Part shown: positions 44,615-53,124 of the stretch, piece by piece
How positions within the stretch are numbered: position 1 is the first letter of the stretch
Layout of the letters: every line of letters begins with the position of its first letter
DNA from: JAJFUE01 sp039683515
GTDB taxonomy: Bacteria; Sumerlaeota; Sumerlaeia; MVZB01
DNA length: 64,000 bases
NCBI GenBank assembly: GCA_039683515.1
Contig: JBDKRG010000010.1
Span: 124,001-188,000, forward strand
Reading direction: 5' to 3'
Position numbers and translations under genes: made by a program
Notes under the pieces: model-generated
Database searches by the model: none
Seen by the model: only the letters and a program-made list of their open reading frames with translations
Told to the model about the DNA's origin: nothing

Positions 44615-44989
44615 ATGGCTACCAAAATCCTTCTGGCCGATGACGAGGAAGACGTCAAGATCGTCCTCAAGATGTACCTGGAAAGCAAGGGGTTCGAAGT
44701 CGTGACCGCGTACGATGGGCTCGATGCGATCGATCAGGCCCGCCGCGAGAAACCGGACGTGATCCTGCTCGACCTGATGATGCCGGTCGTCGATGGGTTC
44801 GAAGTGTGCCGTAGATTAAAGGCGGATCCCGCGACGCAGCCGATCCCGGTCATCATGGTCTCGGCCGCCTCGCACGCCGAGTCGGTGCAGAAGGGCCTCG
44901 CCGCCGGCGCCGTCGATTACATCGTCAAGCCGTTCGAGCCCGAGTCGCTCGAGAAGCTGGTCACCAACGTCGTCTCGCGCCAGGCCTGA
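44615..44989 (+). CDS. Single-domain CheY-like response regulator
   Basis: 124 residues, receiver only. Acidic pocket LLADDEEDV, phospho-acceptor Asp53 in VILLDLMMPVVDG, Ser/Ala in IMVSAAS, Lys in YIVKPFEP. It lacks an output domain and would act by protein contact or in a phosphorelay. The preceding kinase gene lies 69 bases upstream on the same strand, so it is the probable phosphodonor. A terminator follows after ~55 bases. Confidence 0.95.
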   Translation: MATKILLADDEEDVKIVLKMYLESKGFEVVTAYDGLDAIDQARREKPDVILLDLMMPVVDGFEVCRRLKADPATQPIPVIMVSAASHAESVQKGLAAGAVDYIVKPFEPESLEKLVTNVVSRQA

Positions 44990-45043
44990 TTTTGTCGAGG
45001 AGACGCGGAGTTGGGCAAGGAACGCGGAGAAATTTCCAAAACG

Positions 45044-45074
45044 GGACCCGGTAATGAATTATCGGGTCCTTTTT
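45044..45074 (+). terminator. Intrinsic terminator after the kinase-receiver pair
   Basis: GGACCCG ... CGGGTCC stem with an inner TAAT/ATTA pairing, followed by TTTTT. Confidence 0.88.
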
Positions 45075-45096
45075 ATGTTTAGGAATTTTCCCGGAA

Positions 45097-45344
45097 ATTT
45101 CGGTTCGGAGTTCAAGCTTTTGGGCCGTTTGCAAAATTGAGAGCCACCGGCTCATGGGGATTCCTGAGCACTCGCTCGCTGTGACGCATCCCGGTAACCC
45201 CGCGATTCATCGCGGGGTTAGAAGGATCGGAGCTTCATAAACGGGTGCTTTTCGAATTGCAGCAGTCATCTATCTTGGTGTTGCAAGAGCCTCTTCAATT
45301 CGCCCTTAAACAAGCAAGCTGAAGATTGAACTCCGAACCGAAAT
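45097..45344. repeat. REP-like palindromic element, interrupted copy
   Basis: The left arm 45097-45115 and right arm 45326-45344 are identical to the 19-base arms of the compact element at 46085-46156 (ATTTCGGTTCGGAGTTCAA and its complement). In this copy about 175 extra bases stand between the arms (about 45131-45301). They contain a perfect 10-bp hairpin TAACCCCGCG/CGCGGGGTTA (45195-45220), and their ends read AATTGAGAG and CTCTTCAATT, close to inverted. No coding sequence is apparent between 44989 and 45456. Confidence 0.85.
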
Positions 45345-45455
45345 TCCATCTCCTTTTTCCAAGGCGAGCACGGGCACGACCGGATAACCTAATTGCTGGC
45401 GTTCGCGGTGAATGTGAGCTAAATACGTTCCACACGAAGGATGAGGCCAACTGGC

Positions 45456-46031
45456 ATGGATACGACAGGTGTTGCGTTCGTCGCTCTTCTGCTTTTCTTC
45501 TTGTGGACCGCGTTTCAGCGGGACAGGGGGCGGCATCGGCTGATCAAGCTGGGGCATGTCTGCTCCCTGTCGTTCATCATGATCGTTCATTCCTTCGCGG
45601 TTCGGGCGCTGGGGTGGTCGATGTTCCAGCCATCGCGCGCCTACGAAAAACTGGCCGCGGGCAGCGGTGTCATCCCGATGACGGTTTTCGTCCCGCTTTG
45701 GATCGTGACGATGATCGCCTACTGCGCCGCCGTTTTCATTGCGTATGCCGCGGCCAAGAGAATTCCGGGAAGCCGGCGGTGGCTTCTGCCGACCATCGTG
45801 GTATTGTGGATTCTGGACACGATCCAATTCTTCCGGGGCGACGCGCTGACCGACACGACGACCTCGCTTGTTGCGATCATGAATACGTGGATCGTCATCA
45901 TGAGCATTCCCTACGGATTGATGTTCCTTTTTTATAGCAACAAAAAGGTGACACGCGCGCTGTTCGAAACGCCCCCCGCCGCCGTCGCGGAACAAGCCCC
46001 GTCCAAAGAACCCGAGGTGGCCGGGAAATGA
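45456..46031 (+). CDS. Five-helix membrane protein of unknown function
   Basis: 191 residues from ATG 45456 (GGATGAGG nine bases upstream); ATG 45441 lies inside that ribosome site. Five hydrophobic helices: about 6-20, 36-55, 70-97, 106-124 and 132-154. Charged residues and a His lie in the first loop, where DRGRHRLIKLGH may be a cofactor-binding loop. The soluble tail is Pro/Ala-rich. I do not recognise the family. It is a single gene between two REP-like elements, and its transcription signals are unclear. Confidence 0.78.
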   Translation: MDTTGVAFVALLLFFLWTAFQRDRGRHRLIKLGHVCSLSFIMIVHSFAVRALGWSMFQPSRAYEKLAAGSGVIPMTVFVPLWIVTMIAYCAAVFIAYAAAKRIPGSRRWLLPTIVVLWILDTIQFFRGDALTDTTTSLVAIMNTWIVIMSIPYGLMFLFYSNKKVTRALFETPPAAVAEQAPSKEPEVAGK

Positions 46032-46084
46032 AATTCACGGGATTCTTGCACGGCATTTGGCCGAGGTCGCTGTTGGTATCGGAA

Positions 46085-46156
46085 ATTTCGGTTCGGAGTT
46101 CAAACTTTAGTTTGCCCTCAAACAAGCAAGCTGAAGCTTGAACTCCGAACCGAAAT
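46085..46156. repeat. REP-like palindromic element, compact copy
   Basis: Perfect 19-bp inverted arms at 46085-46103 and 46138-46156. Each arm ends in its own small hairpin: CAAACT-TT-AGTTTG on the left and CAAGCT-GA-AGCTTG on the right. Related single-arm copy at 48763-48800. The rest of the spacer up to 46427 shows no gene; it has a short CGGG-TTG-CCCG stem followed by AGTTTTT near 46245-46262. Confidence 0.9.
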
Positions 46157-46427
46157 GCCATCTCCTTTTTCGGCCCCATATCCGCCTCGTTTTTGCCTGT
46201 GTTCGAAAATCGCGAGTCGATATATACGTTCCCATGGGCGACCCGGGTTGCCCGAGTTTTTGCGGTCTTTCGCAAAACCTTGCCGCGGGCGGGCTGACAA
46301 TGGTAAAGTAACAACAATACGGATGTTGATTTTTTAGTTTTTTCCGCTGCCGGATCGGACCCGTTCCGCGCGGCTTGTCTCCGCGGAGCACGCATGGGCC
46401 GACCGGCGGCACGAGAGGAGCGGCCGG

Positions 46428-46826
46428 ATGAGTTGGGATTTATTCCTGTTCAAAGTCGCCGAGAGGCCGGACAAGGAGATGGCCCTCAACGACCAACTCT
46501 ACGAGAAGATGCTGCCGTTCGAGGAACCCGGAAAGGTGCGGGATGCCATTTCCGGGGTGTGCAAGGGGACCGACTGGTCCGACGATGTCTACGGAACCTG
46601 GCAGCACGATGGACTTTCGATGGAATTCAACGTCGGCGACGACGAGCCGATCCTGTCGCTGGTGATCTACGTGCGCGGCGCTGGCGATCCCTACCCGATC
46701 CTTCAAGCGCTGACCAAAGAACTCGACTGCTACGTCTATGACTGCGCGATCGAAGAGGTTCTGGACTGGGATCATCTGGACCGCGAAGGCTGGCGCGCGG
46801 CGTGCCGGCAGCGCGTGGCGTCGTAA
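46428..46826 (+). CDS. Small cytoplasmic protein of unknown function
   Basis: 132 residues; ATG with GAGAGGAGCGG upstream, a strong ribosome site. Begins MSWDLFLFKVAERPDKEM and contains GLSMEFNVGDDEPILSLVIYVRG and ILQALTKELDCYVYDCAIEEV, an alternating strand-helix pattern. This type of small protein is often found in scattered single copies near toxin or mobile loci, but nothing here proves an immunity role. No signal peptide or membrane helix. Followed by a terminator 25 bases after the stop. Confidence 0.78.
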   Translation: MSWDLFLFKVAERPDKEMALNDQLYEKMLPFEEPGKVRDAISGVCKGTDWSDDVYGTWQHDGLSMEFNVGDDEPILSLVIYVRGAGDPYPILQALTKELDCYVYDCAIEEVLDWDHLDREGWRAACRQRVAS

Positions 46827-46850
46827 AGCAATTTAGAATTTTTGATTGAT

Positions 46851-46892
46851 GGGGGGCGAATCGGGAACGCCGATCTTGCCCCCCTTTCTTTT
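46851..46892 (+). terminator. Intrinsic terminator with nested stem
   Basis: Outer stem GGGGGGCGA/TTGCCCCCC and inner stem ATCGG/CCGAT around GAACG, then TTTCTTTTTG. Confidence 0.92.
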
Positions 46893-47000
46893 TGTGTCAT
46901 GGGCGACACGTGGACTCTCCCGGGTTGACAGTTTTAATTTGCTCATTTCGCATTTTGATCTCATATTTGTCACCGTCAACACGCTTTACGGAGCCGCACC

Positions 47001-48737
47001 ATGATTGCATTTCGGATTTGCATGCCCGGGCAGCCTCAGCGCATCGTCGAATGGGAAAGCCCCACCGTGACGTTCGGCCGCGGGCCTTCCAACGAGATCG
47101 TCCTTCCGATGGACAACATCTCGATCAAGCACGCGCGCATCACGCAGAGCGGCGAGAGCTACCTGCTTCAGGACCTCGGCAGCACCAACGGCACGGTCCT
47201 GTGGCGGGGCGAGCAGCCGTTCACGGTCGAGCGCGGCACGGCGGGCATCCCGCTGGCGGCCGGCGACCGCATCTGCCTGGCCAATCCCGACAACCGGATC
47301 ATGGTCGATTTCATCTCGGGCGCCGACGAGGAAGACCCCTTCGAGCGCACGATCCTGGCCGAGCAGTCCACGCGCGAAGGCGTGACCGAACAGGCCCTCG
47401 GCGACGACTTCGAGGCGTTGCAGTGCACGGTCCGGCTCGCGCGCGAGCTGGTCGGGCTCGATTCGATCCACGCGATCGGCTCTCTCGTGACGAGCACGTG
47501 CCTGCGGGCGTTCCCCAAGGCGCGCTCCTCGTTCTTCCTCACGCCGGCCGACACCGGTTGGCACGTTGAGAATATGGAGGTTCGCGAGGGCGAATCCGGC
47601 GCGGCCGACTCGCGCATGCTCAAATCGCAGAGGCTCATCGACCGCTGCCTTTCCGAGCGCAAGGGTTTCCTGTTCCTGTTCGAGGCCAACCGCATGCAGG
47701 TCATGGCGACGCGGCTGATGAGCGTCGAGGAAATCGGCGGCGAACAGTCCGACGGCGACCGCATGATCCTGTGCTGCCCGCTTCTCTACCAGGAGCGCTG
47801 CCACGGGTTCATCGAGGTCGAGGCGCCGCTGCCGCCGAGCAAGCACCAGGTGCTCAGCCGCCGCGACCTGTCGCTGGCCACGGTGATCGCGCACCTTGTC
47901 GCCGGCCGGCTGCACGACCTCGAAAACCAGAGCGAGCGCATCAAGCTGGCGCGCAAGGCGACGGCCGGGTTCCTCGCCGCGACCGTCGGCCACTGCTTCA
48001 AGAACCTGCTGTTCGTGCCGATGTCGATGAGCCACATGCTGCCGATGTGCATCAAGAACGGCCAGATGAACGAGGTCGAGTGGATGCTTGCGCGCAACGG
48101 CGTCAACATCCAATACCTCAACATCCTCTCCAACGAGTTCGCGGCCGTCAGCAAGGATCCGAGCGAGGGGTTCGACTGGGTTCCGGTCGGCGACATCCTC
48201 CTGCAGGTCGCGCAGCTCGTCAACCAGATCCAGCCCGACCAGGTCAGCGCCGACGTCAACGTCGCGCCCGATCTGCCGGCGGTGTGGTGCCACGGCGGCG
48301 CGATCAAGAGGCTCTTGATGAACCTGGTGTTGAACGCGGTCGACGCGCTGTTCGGCCGGCCCGAGGGCTCGCCGCACGGCAACGTCATGCTGAAAGCAGT
48401 GCTCGACGCGGGCCACCGGGAGCTGTGCATCCTCGTCCAGGACAACGGCCCCGGGATGCCCAAGGGAATCCTCGACAACCTGCGCGAAATCTTTCGCCGC
48501 GTGCAGGCGAGCGCCGACGCGCTGTCCGAGCTGCAGGCCATCGCCGAGACCGTCCAGAGCACGAAGAACCAGGGCTACAAGGAGCATTATGGCCTGGGAT
48601 TCCTGTTCGTCTGCCAGACGATCCAGCAGCACCGCGGCCGCCTCGCGATCGACTCCGAGCCCGACAAGGGGACGAAATTCGCCATCGCCATCCCGGCGCA
48701 AAAACCCGAAGATCTGGCGGCGACCTCCGAAGGGTAG
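47001..48737 (+). CDS. FHA-GAF sensor kinase-like protein
   Basis: 578 residues. FHA domain about 1-95 with the phosphothreonine-binding pattern VTFGRGPSNEIVLP, ISIKHARI and LLQDLGSTNGT. GAF domain about 140-305 (ILCCPLLYQERCHGFIEVEAP near its end). Then a helix with ATVGHCFKNLLFVPMS, where His331 stands at the place of the H-box in the divergent GHxxKN form. HATPase_c: N-box LLMNLVLNAVDALF, G1 VQDNGPGMPKG, G2 HYGLGFLFVCQTI. No receiver or membrane helix. The FHA domain suggests input from a Ser/Thr kinase, with output by autophosphorylation; the partner receiver is not adjacent. ATG 47001 has GGAG ten bases upstream. Confidence 0.9.
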   Translation: MIAFRICMPGQPQRIVEWESPTVTFGRGPSNEIVLPMDNISIKHARITQSGESYLLQDLGSTNGTVLWRGEQPFTVERGTAGIPLAAGDRICLANPDNRIMVDFISGADEEDPFERTILAEQSTREGVTEQALGDDFEALQCTVRLARELVGLDSIHAIGSLVTSTCLRAFPKARSSFFLTPADTGWHVENMEVREGESGAADSRMLKSQRLIDRCLSERKGFLFLFEANRMQVMATRLMSVEEIGGEQSDGDRMILCCPLLYQERCHGFIEVEAPLPPSKHQVLSRRDLSLATVIAHLVAGRLHDLENQSERIKLARKATAGFLAATVGHCFKNLLFVPMSMSHMLPMCIKNGQMNEVEWMLARNGVNIQYLNILSNEFAAVSKDPSEGFDWVPVGDILLQVAQLVNQIQPDQVSADVNVAPDLPAVWCHGGAIKRLLMNLVLNAVDALFGRPEGSPHGNVMLKAVLDAGHRELCILVQDNGPGMPKGILDNLREIFRRVQASADALSELQAIAETVQSTKNQGYKEHYGLGFLFVCQTIQQHRGRLAIDSEPDKGTKFAIAIPAQKPEDLAATSEG

Positions 48738-48762
48738 CCGAAGATCCAACGCGGCACGCCGG

Positions 48763-48800
48763 GGAAGTTCCCGTTCGGTGTTCAAACTTTCAGTTTGCTC
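48763..48800. repeat. REP-like element, single arm
   Basis: CCGTTCGGTGTTCAAACTTT followed by CAGTTTGC, matching the left arm of the compact element with a CAAACT-TTC-AGTTTG hairpin. No opposite arm was found nearby. The rest of 48738-48971 holds no gene. Confidence 0.75.
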
Positions 48801-48971
48801 CGGGCAGCGGTTATATTTTCCCAAAACGAATTGCCTGTTCGCGCGTCTATAGCTGCGAAAGTGTTGGATCGCCGAATATGAGCAAACCAGGCAAACAATG
48901 GATGATGCCGCCTCGATCGCGGAGGTAAATCGAATTTTTAAACAATTCGCGAACAGGATCCGGCTGCGCTG

Positions 48972-49745
48972 ATGAGTGAACGTAATCAAAATCGATGGAA
49001 GAAGTTTCTCGTTGGGCTTGGTTTGCTTGCTGTCGCATTCGTTTTAATCGCGATCGGTGTCGAAAGTTGGTTTATGTTCCTCAAGCCGGTCGCGGCCCCC
49101 GATTTCACGAATCCCATTGAGGCCAGGTTCAAGAAAGAGCCGGCGACGGCAATGCCGGCGCAAATGGCCGCGGCTGGCTCGGCTGGCCAAACCACAGCGA
49201 CGACAGAGCGAGTCCTGCAAAACGATTCGCAGTTGTGTTACAAGCCGTTTATCCCGGTGACCAGCGACTTGACGCCGTTTCTGCGCGAGCACCGCGACGA
49301 AATGAACGCGCGCGCCGACAAGGCCCTGCGGGCGATCGCCGAGTACGAGCTCGCCAAAAACCGAATGGACTACAAGCAGAACATGGCGGCGCTGGAGAAG
49401 ATCGCCGACGAGTTCCACGCGGCATACGATGGATTGACCTTTCCGCCGGATCCGGACTCGTATGAATGCTGCCGCGAGATATGGAAAAACATCCTGGACT
49501 TCGACCGGTGGTATAGTCAGGAGCGTGTCAATATAGCAGCCCGCAACGATCAATGGGACATGGCCGGCACGTACGCCCGCGACCTTGACTGGGACCAGGA
49601 GATCTATTGCTGGCGCAAGGTCGGCGGCGCTTACGGCCATTACCGGGTCGCCGCCGGCTCCGTCGAACGCGCCTATGCCGGCCTGCTCGACCATGCCCCC
49701 CTCGCCATCCGCCGGAATCTCCCCGCCGGCCTTGGGCTGCATTGA
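48972..49745 (+). CDS. Membrane-anchored periplasmic protein of unknown function
   Basis: 257 residues. N-terminal positive patch and one long helix (KKFLVGLGLLAVAFVLIAIGV, about 11-31) indicate an uncleaved anchor. The remainder is soluble, with an Ala/Thr-rich linker (about 56-80) and helical segments (LREHRDEMNARADKALRAIA). Cys pairs (YECCREIWKN and others) may form disulfides. I recognise no family. Single gene between the FHA kinase and mazG. The ribosome site is weak. Confidence 0.75.
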   Translation: MSERNQNRWKKFLVGLGLLAVAFVLIAIGVESWFMFLKPVAAPDFTNPIEARFKKEPATAMPAQMAAAGSAGQTTATTERVLQNDSQLCYKPFIPVTSDLTPFLREHRDEMNARADKALRAIAEYELAKNRMDYKQNMAALEKIADEFHAAYDGLTFPPDPDSYECCREIWKNILDFDRWYSQERVNIAARNDQWDMAGTYARDLDWDQEIYCWRKVGGAYGHYRVAAGSVERAYAGLLDHAPLAIRRNLPAGLGLH

Positions 49746-49871
49746 TGCGGCGCCGGTCTCCGCGTTCTCGGCCCAACACCGTTTCTCTTCGCCATCCGCG
49801 TTCCATTCGCCCCCGTTTTATGCAATAATGCCACCCGTTTGCTCCGATTTGTTTTTCAACAGGACGCCATC

Positions 49872-50741
49872 ATGACCCATTCCGCCCACGAATTCGACCG
49901 CGTCGCCATTGAGGCCATCGACCATCCGTTTGACCGGCTGTGCGTGATCATGAAACGGCTGCTCGACCCGGGCGGCTGCCCCTGGGATCGCGAGCAGACC
50001 CACGCCTCGCTTCGCCAATACTTCATTGAAGAGACCTACGAGGCGTGCGAGGCGATCGACAAGCAGGACGATCGCTCGATGCGCGAAGAGCTTGGCGACG
50101 TGGCGCTGCAGATCGTGTTCCATGCCGAGCTCGCCGAGCGGCGCGGGGCGTTCCGCGTCGAGGATTGCTATGACGCCATCTGCAAGAAGCTTCTCGACCG
50201 GCATCCGCACGTCTTCGGGAGCGTTCACGCCCCCGATGCCGAGACGGTCCTGAAAAACTGGGAAGAAATCAAAAAGGAAGAGAAGCGCAAGAAGCAGGCT
50301 GAGGACGAAAAGAAGCACGTCTCGGCCGTGTCCGGCGTGCCCAAGGCGCTGCCCGGACTTCAGCGCGCCGGCCGCATCCAGGAGCGCGCTGCGCGCGTCG
50401 GGTTCGATTGGGACCGCACCGAGGACGTCGCCGCCAAGGTGAGGGAAGAGGTCGAGGAATTTCTTGAACACGTCGGCAAGGATGCGACCACTGGCCCCGA
50501 AGGCAAGCTCACCGAAGCCGCGCTCGAGGAGGAGTTCGGCGACCTGCTGTTCGCGCTCGTCAACATGTCGCGGTTCCTGAACATCCGCGCCGAGGAGGCG
50601 ATGCAGAAAGCCAGCGACAAGTTCATCCGCCGGTTCATCGCGATCGAGCAGAAAGCCGAATCGCAGGACAAGCACCTCAAGGACATGACGCTGGCCGAAA
50701 TGGACGAGCTGTGGAACGAGGTCAAGAAGGCGGAGAAATAA
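49872..50741 (+). CDS. mazG: Nucleoside triphosphate pyrophosphohydrolase MazG
   Basis: 289 residues from ATG 49872 (AGGA upstream); the frame's earlier TTG at 49839 lacks homology. Two MazG domains: the first has LLDPGGCPWDREQTHASL, FIEETYEACEAID and EELGDVALQIVFHAELA (the EExxE/ExxD metal site). The second begins AARVGFDWDRTEDVAAKVREEVEEFLE and EEFGDLLFALVNMSRFL. A basic-acidic linker EIKKEEKRKKQAEDEKK joins them. MazG removes aberrant dNTPs/NTPs and can lower ppGpp. Downstream come A/G-rich short repeats and the second GC-rich dispersed element. Confidence 0.95.
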   Translation: MTHSAHEFDRVAIEAIDHPFDRLCVIMKRLLDPGGCPWDREQTHASLRQYFIEETYEACEAIDKQDDRSMREELGDVALQIVFHAELAERRGAFRVEDCYDAICKKLLDRHPHVFGSVHAPDAETVLKNWEEIKKEEKRKKQAEDEKKHVSAVSGVPKALPGLQRAGRIQERAARVGFDWDRTEDVAAKVREEVEEFLEHVGKDATTGPEGKLTEAALEEEFGDLLFALVNMSRFLNIRAEEAMQKASDKFIRRFIAIEQKAESQDKHLKDMTLAEMDELWNEVKKAEK

Positions 50742-50763
50742 GACTGGTTCAAAGCAAATTCAG

Positions 50764-50857
50764 TCACGAAAGGCACGAAAAGAAGAGCACGAAAAAACAC
50801 GAAAACAGGATGATTTGTCGCAGAGAGCGCAGAGTTGGGCAGAGAGCGCAGAGTTAG
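50764..50857. repeat. A/G-rich short tandem repeats
   Basis: Two runs: CACGAAAGGCACGAAAAGAA with further CACGAAAA units (50766-50805), and GCAGAGAGCGCAGAGTTGGG with a repeat of the same phrase (50820-50857). They fill the spacer after mazG; no gene is visible in 50742-51049. Confidence 0.8.
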
Positions 50858-50887
50858 AGCGGGTGACGAAAGTTTTCTGGCAATTGG

Positions 50888-50980
50888 GATCGCCGGCGAG
50901 GGCGCCGGCGCCACAGTGCGATGAGCTATTCGATACTGAATGGCTGTTTTCGATGTGGGGCCGGCGCCCCCGCCGGCCAT
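50888..50980. repeat. GC-rich double-palindrome dispersed repeat, copy 2
   Basis: Reverse-complement copy of the element at 12072-12164, with the two hairpins CGCCGGCG... and GGCCGGCG... and the shared linker phrase CACAGTGCGATGAGCTAT. It lies between the convergent mazG and O-antigen-ligase-like genes. Confidence 0.87.
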
Positions 50981-51049
50981 TCATGCATCATTTTTGACAA
51001 CCACTCTCTAAATTCAGATTTTCGTGAATTTCGTGACCTGTATTTGTTG

Positions 51050-52916
51050 TTATTCCGATTGCGCGCGGTAGGACCAGAACCGTTTCTTGAGTTGCTCGAT
51101 GGATTGCTTCGCTTTGTCCGTCTGGCCGAGGAGTGCGTAGGCTCTTGCTTCGCGGTCGAAGAGCTCCCAGCTGTTCAATCTTTTCCGCACGATCGCGAGC
51201 TGTTTGAGCGCGTCCTCGCCGCGTCCCTGCTTGACGAGCCACTCGCTGTAATGGCTTCTCAAATCCTGCGCGTCGGGATCGATCGCCAGGCCCTCGAGGA
51301 AATGCTGCTCGGCCAGCTCGGGGGTCGGCGCGATCACGCCGCGATGATATTCGCGTTGGGCGCGGACCGGGGCGATCGCCTTCGGGATGCAGGCGATGAC
51401 GCCCAGGATGAATAGGGCGCCCGCGCCGATCGCCAGCCAATTCGGCAGCAGCGCCGCGATGCCGAGGCCGGTCGGGCGGCGCATGTTGCGCCAGTCGACG
51501 CGGATCGCGAAGTGATCGGTCTCGAATCGATATGGGGGCATTTTCGGGTCGCCGCGGTCACCCTTTTCAACGAGAACGGCCAGGATCATCGCGTAGAAGC
51601 AGAGCATCCCGACGGGGGTCTGCAACAAGAAGTTGACCTGGCTCTGGACGATCCACGCGGTCAGGAGTCCGGCCAGCGCGACGCGGATCATGAGGCCGGT
51701 TCGCCGCGCACGGTCGAGGTTCTTAAGGAGCACGAAATAGAGCGTCGCCAGCAGCGCGATCAGCGTCGCGAGGCCGATCATCCCCAGCTCCGCCCAAGCC
51801 TGCATGAAGATGTTGTGCGCGGCGTTCGTCCAGCGGCCCTGGTAGGCGCGCAGGTTGGGGTCGTCCCAGATCAGCGCCGAATCCATCTCCGGGAAAACAT
51901 AGGTGAAGTTGCCGGTCCCGGCGCCGAACACCGGGTGGAGGCGAATCATCTCGAGCGTCTCGGCCCAGATCGCGAGGCGGGTCGGTCCGCCTTCCTGCCA
52001 GCGGCCGGAGCCGAACCCTTCGCGCAGGATGTTCGGCCGGTGCGGGTTGAGCGGGTGGTCCGTCGTGAAGAACCCGATCACGAGCGCCCAGCCCAGAATC
52101 AGGACCGCCCACCGCCGCCAGCGCCGCGCGAACCAGCGCGGCCCGGCGTGAATCAGAACGAGGATCAGCATCACGGCCGCGCCGATCACGAGCCCCAGCG
52201 ACGAGCCCGCGGAGAAAACCGAAATCAGCGCCGCCGGGAGCAAGATCAATGCGAATCCGGAAACCCACAGCGCCCCCCGGCGCCGCGACTCGCCGTAAAA
52301 GATCAGCGCCGGGATCATCGCCAGGGCGAGCAGGTCGCCGATGTGGTTCGTGTTGCCAAGGCCGCCCGACAGAAACCCGCGCCAGTCGGGCAGGTTCGGC
52401 CGGATCCACACGCGCGAGGGGAACCAGGCGCGGACGACGTCCTCCGTGAGCGCCCAGACCGCCGACACGCAGCCGGCCGCGATCAGCCACCACCCCAGCC
52501 ACAGGAGCCGGCGGCGGCTCTTGACGAGCTGCAGGCCGAGCCACAGCGCCAGCGTCATCCACGTCACGCGCAGCGCGGCATCGACCCCCATCGAAGGGCT
52601 CGGCGCCCAGGAAATCGCAATCCAGTGCCACAGGCAGAAAATCAGGGCAAGAAGCCAGCCGAGCCGCAGCGGGATCATCGCCGGCCGGCCCGCGAACGCG
52701 CGAGCCAGGATCGCGGCCGTTCCGAGCGCGGTGAAGATCGCGATCCACGCCCACTTGGGCGTCATGAACGGATCGTCCTGCGCAACGGGGTCGAAGATGA
52801 CGGGGGTCGCCGCGAGCGCGACGAGGCACACCCACGCCAGCCGCCACATCCAGAAGAGCCAGCGCGCCGGCCCCTGGGTGGCGATTTGGATCGGGTGCTT
52901 GGGAGAAGAGGAAGAC

Positions 52917-52921
<5 letters not shown>
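51050..52921 (-). CDS. O-antigen ligase/polymerase-like membrane protein with C-terminal TPR-like region
   Basis: 623 residues with about a dozen transmembrane helices. The large periplasmic loop of Wzy_C/WaaL proteins is recognisable: MIRLHPVFGAGTGNFTYVFPEM, then YQGRWTNAAHNIFMQAWAELGMIGLA, the H-N-x-x-x-x-x-x-x-E-x-G pattern. After helices near 435-455 and 500-520 comes a soluble tail of ~100 residues with TPR-like helices (AEQHFLEGLAIDPDAQDLRS, YALLGQTDKAKQSIEQL). Such proteins ligate or polymerise lipid-linked glycans at the periplasmic face. The start lies directly at an ATGATG heptad palindrome; ATG 52918 is an alternative. Confidence 0.9.
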
Positions 52922-53045
<124 letters not shown>

Positions 53046-53124
53046 CTTGACGTTCCGGGGGCGGTATGGCCATTTTAGAATGTTACTGTGACCGCTGAAG
53101 CAGACGCAGAAAAGGAGCCGAGTC

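Noticed and set aside
46160..46427. Additional small genes or a promoter in the spacer
   Set aside because: Short frames lack ribosome sites or composition support. A CTGACA near 46296 has no well-placed -10.
46986..48989. 667-codon antisense frame opposite the FHA-GAF kinase
   Set aside because: Shadow of a gene with clear FHA, GAF and ATPase motifs.
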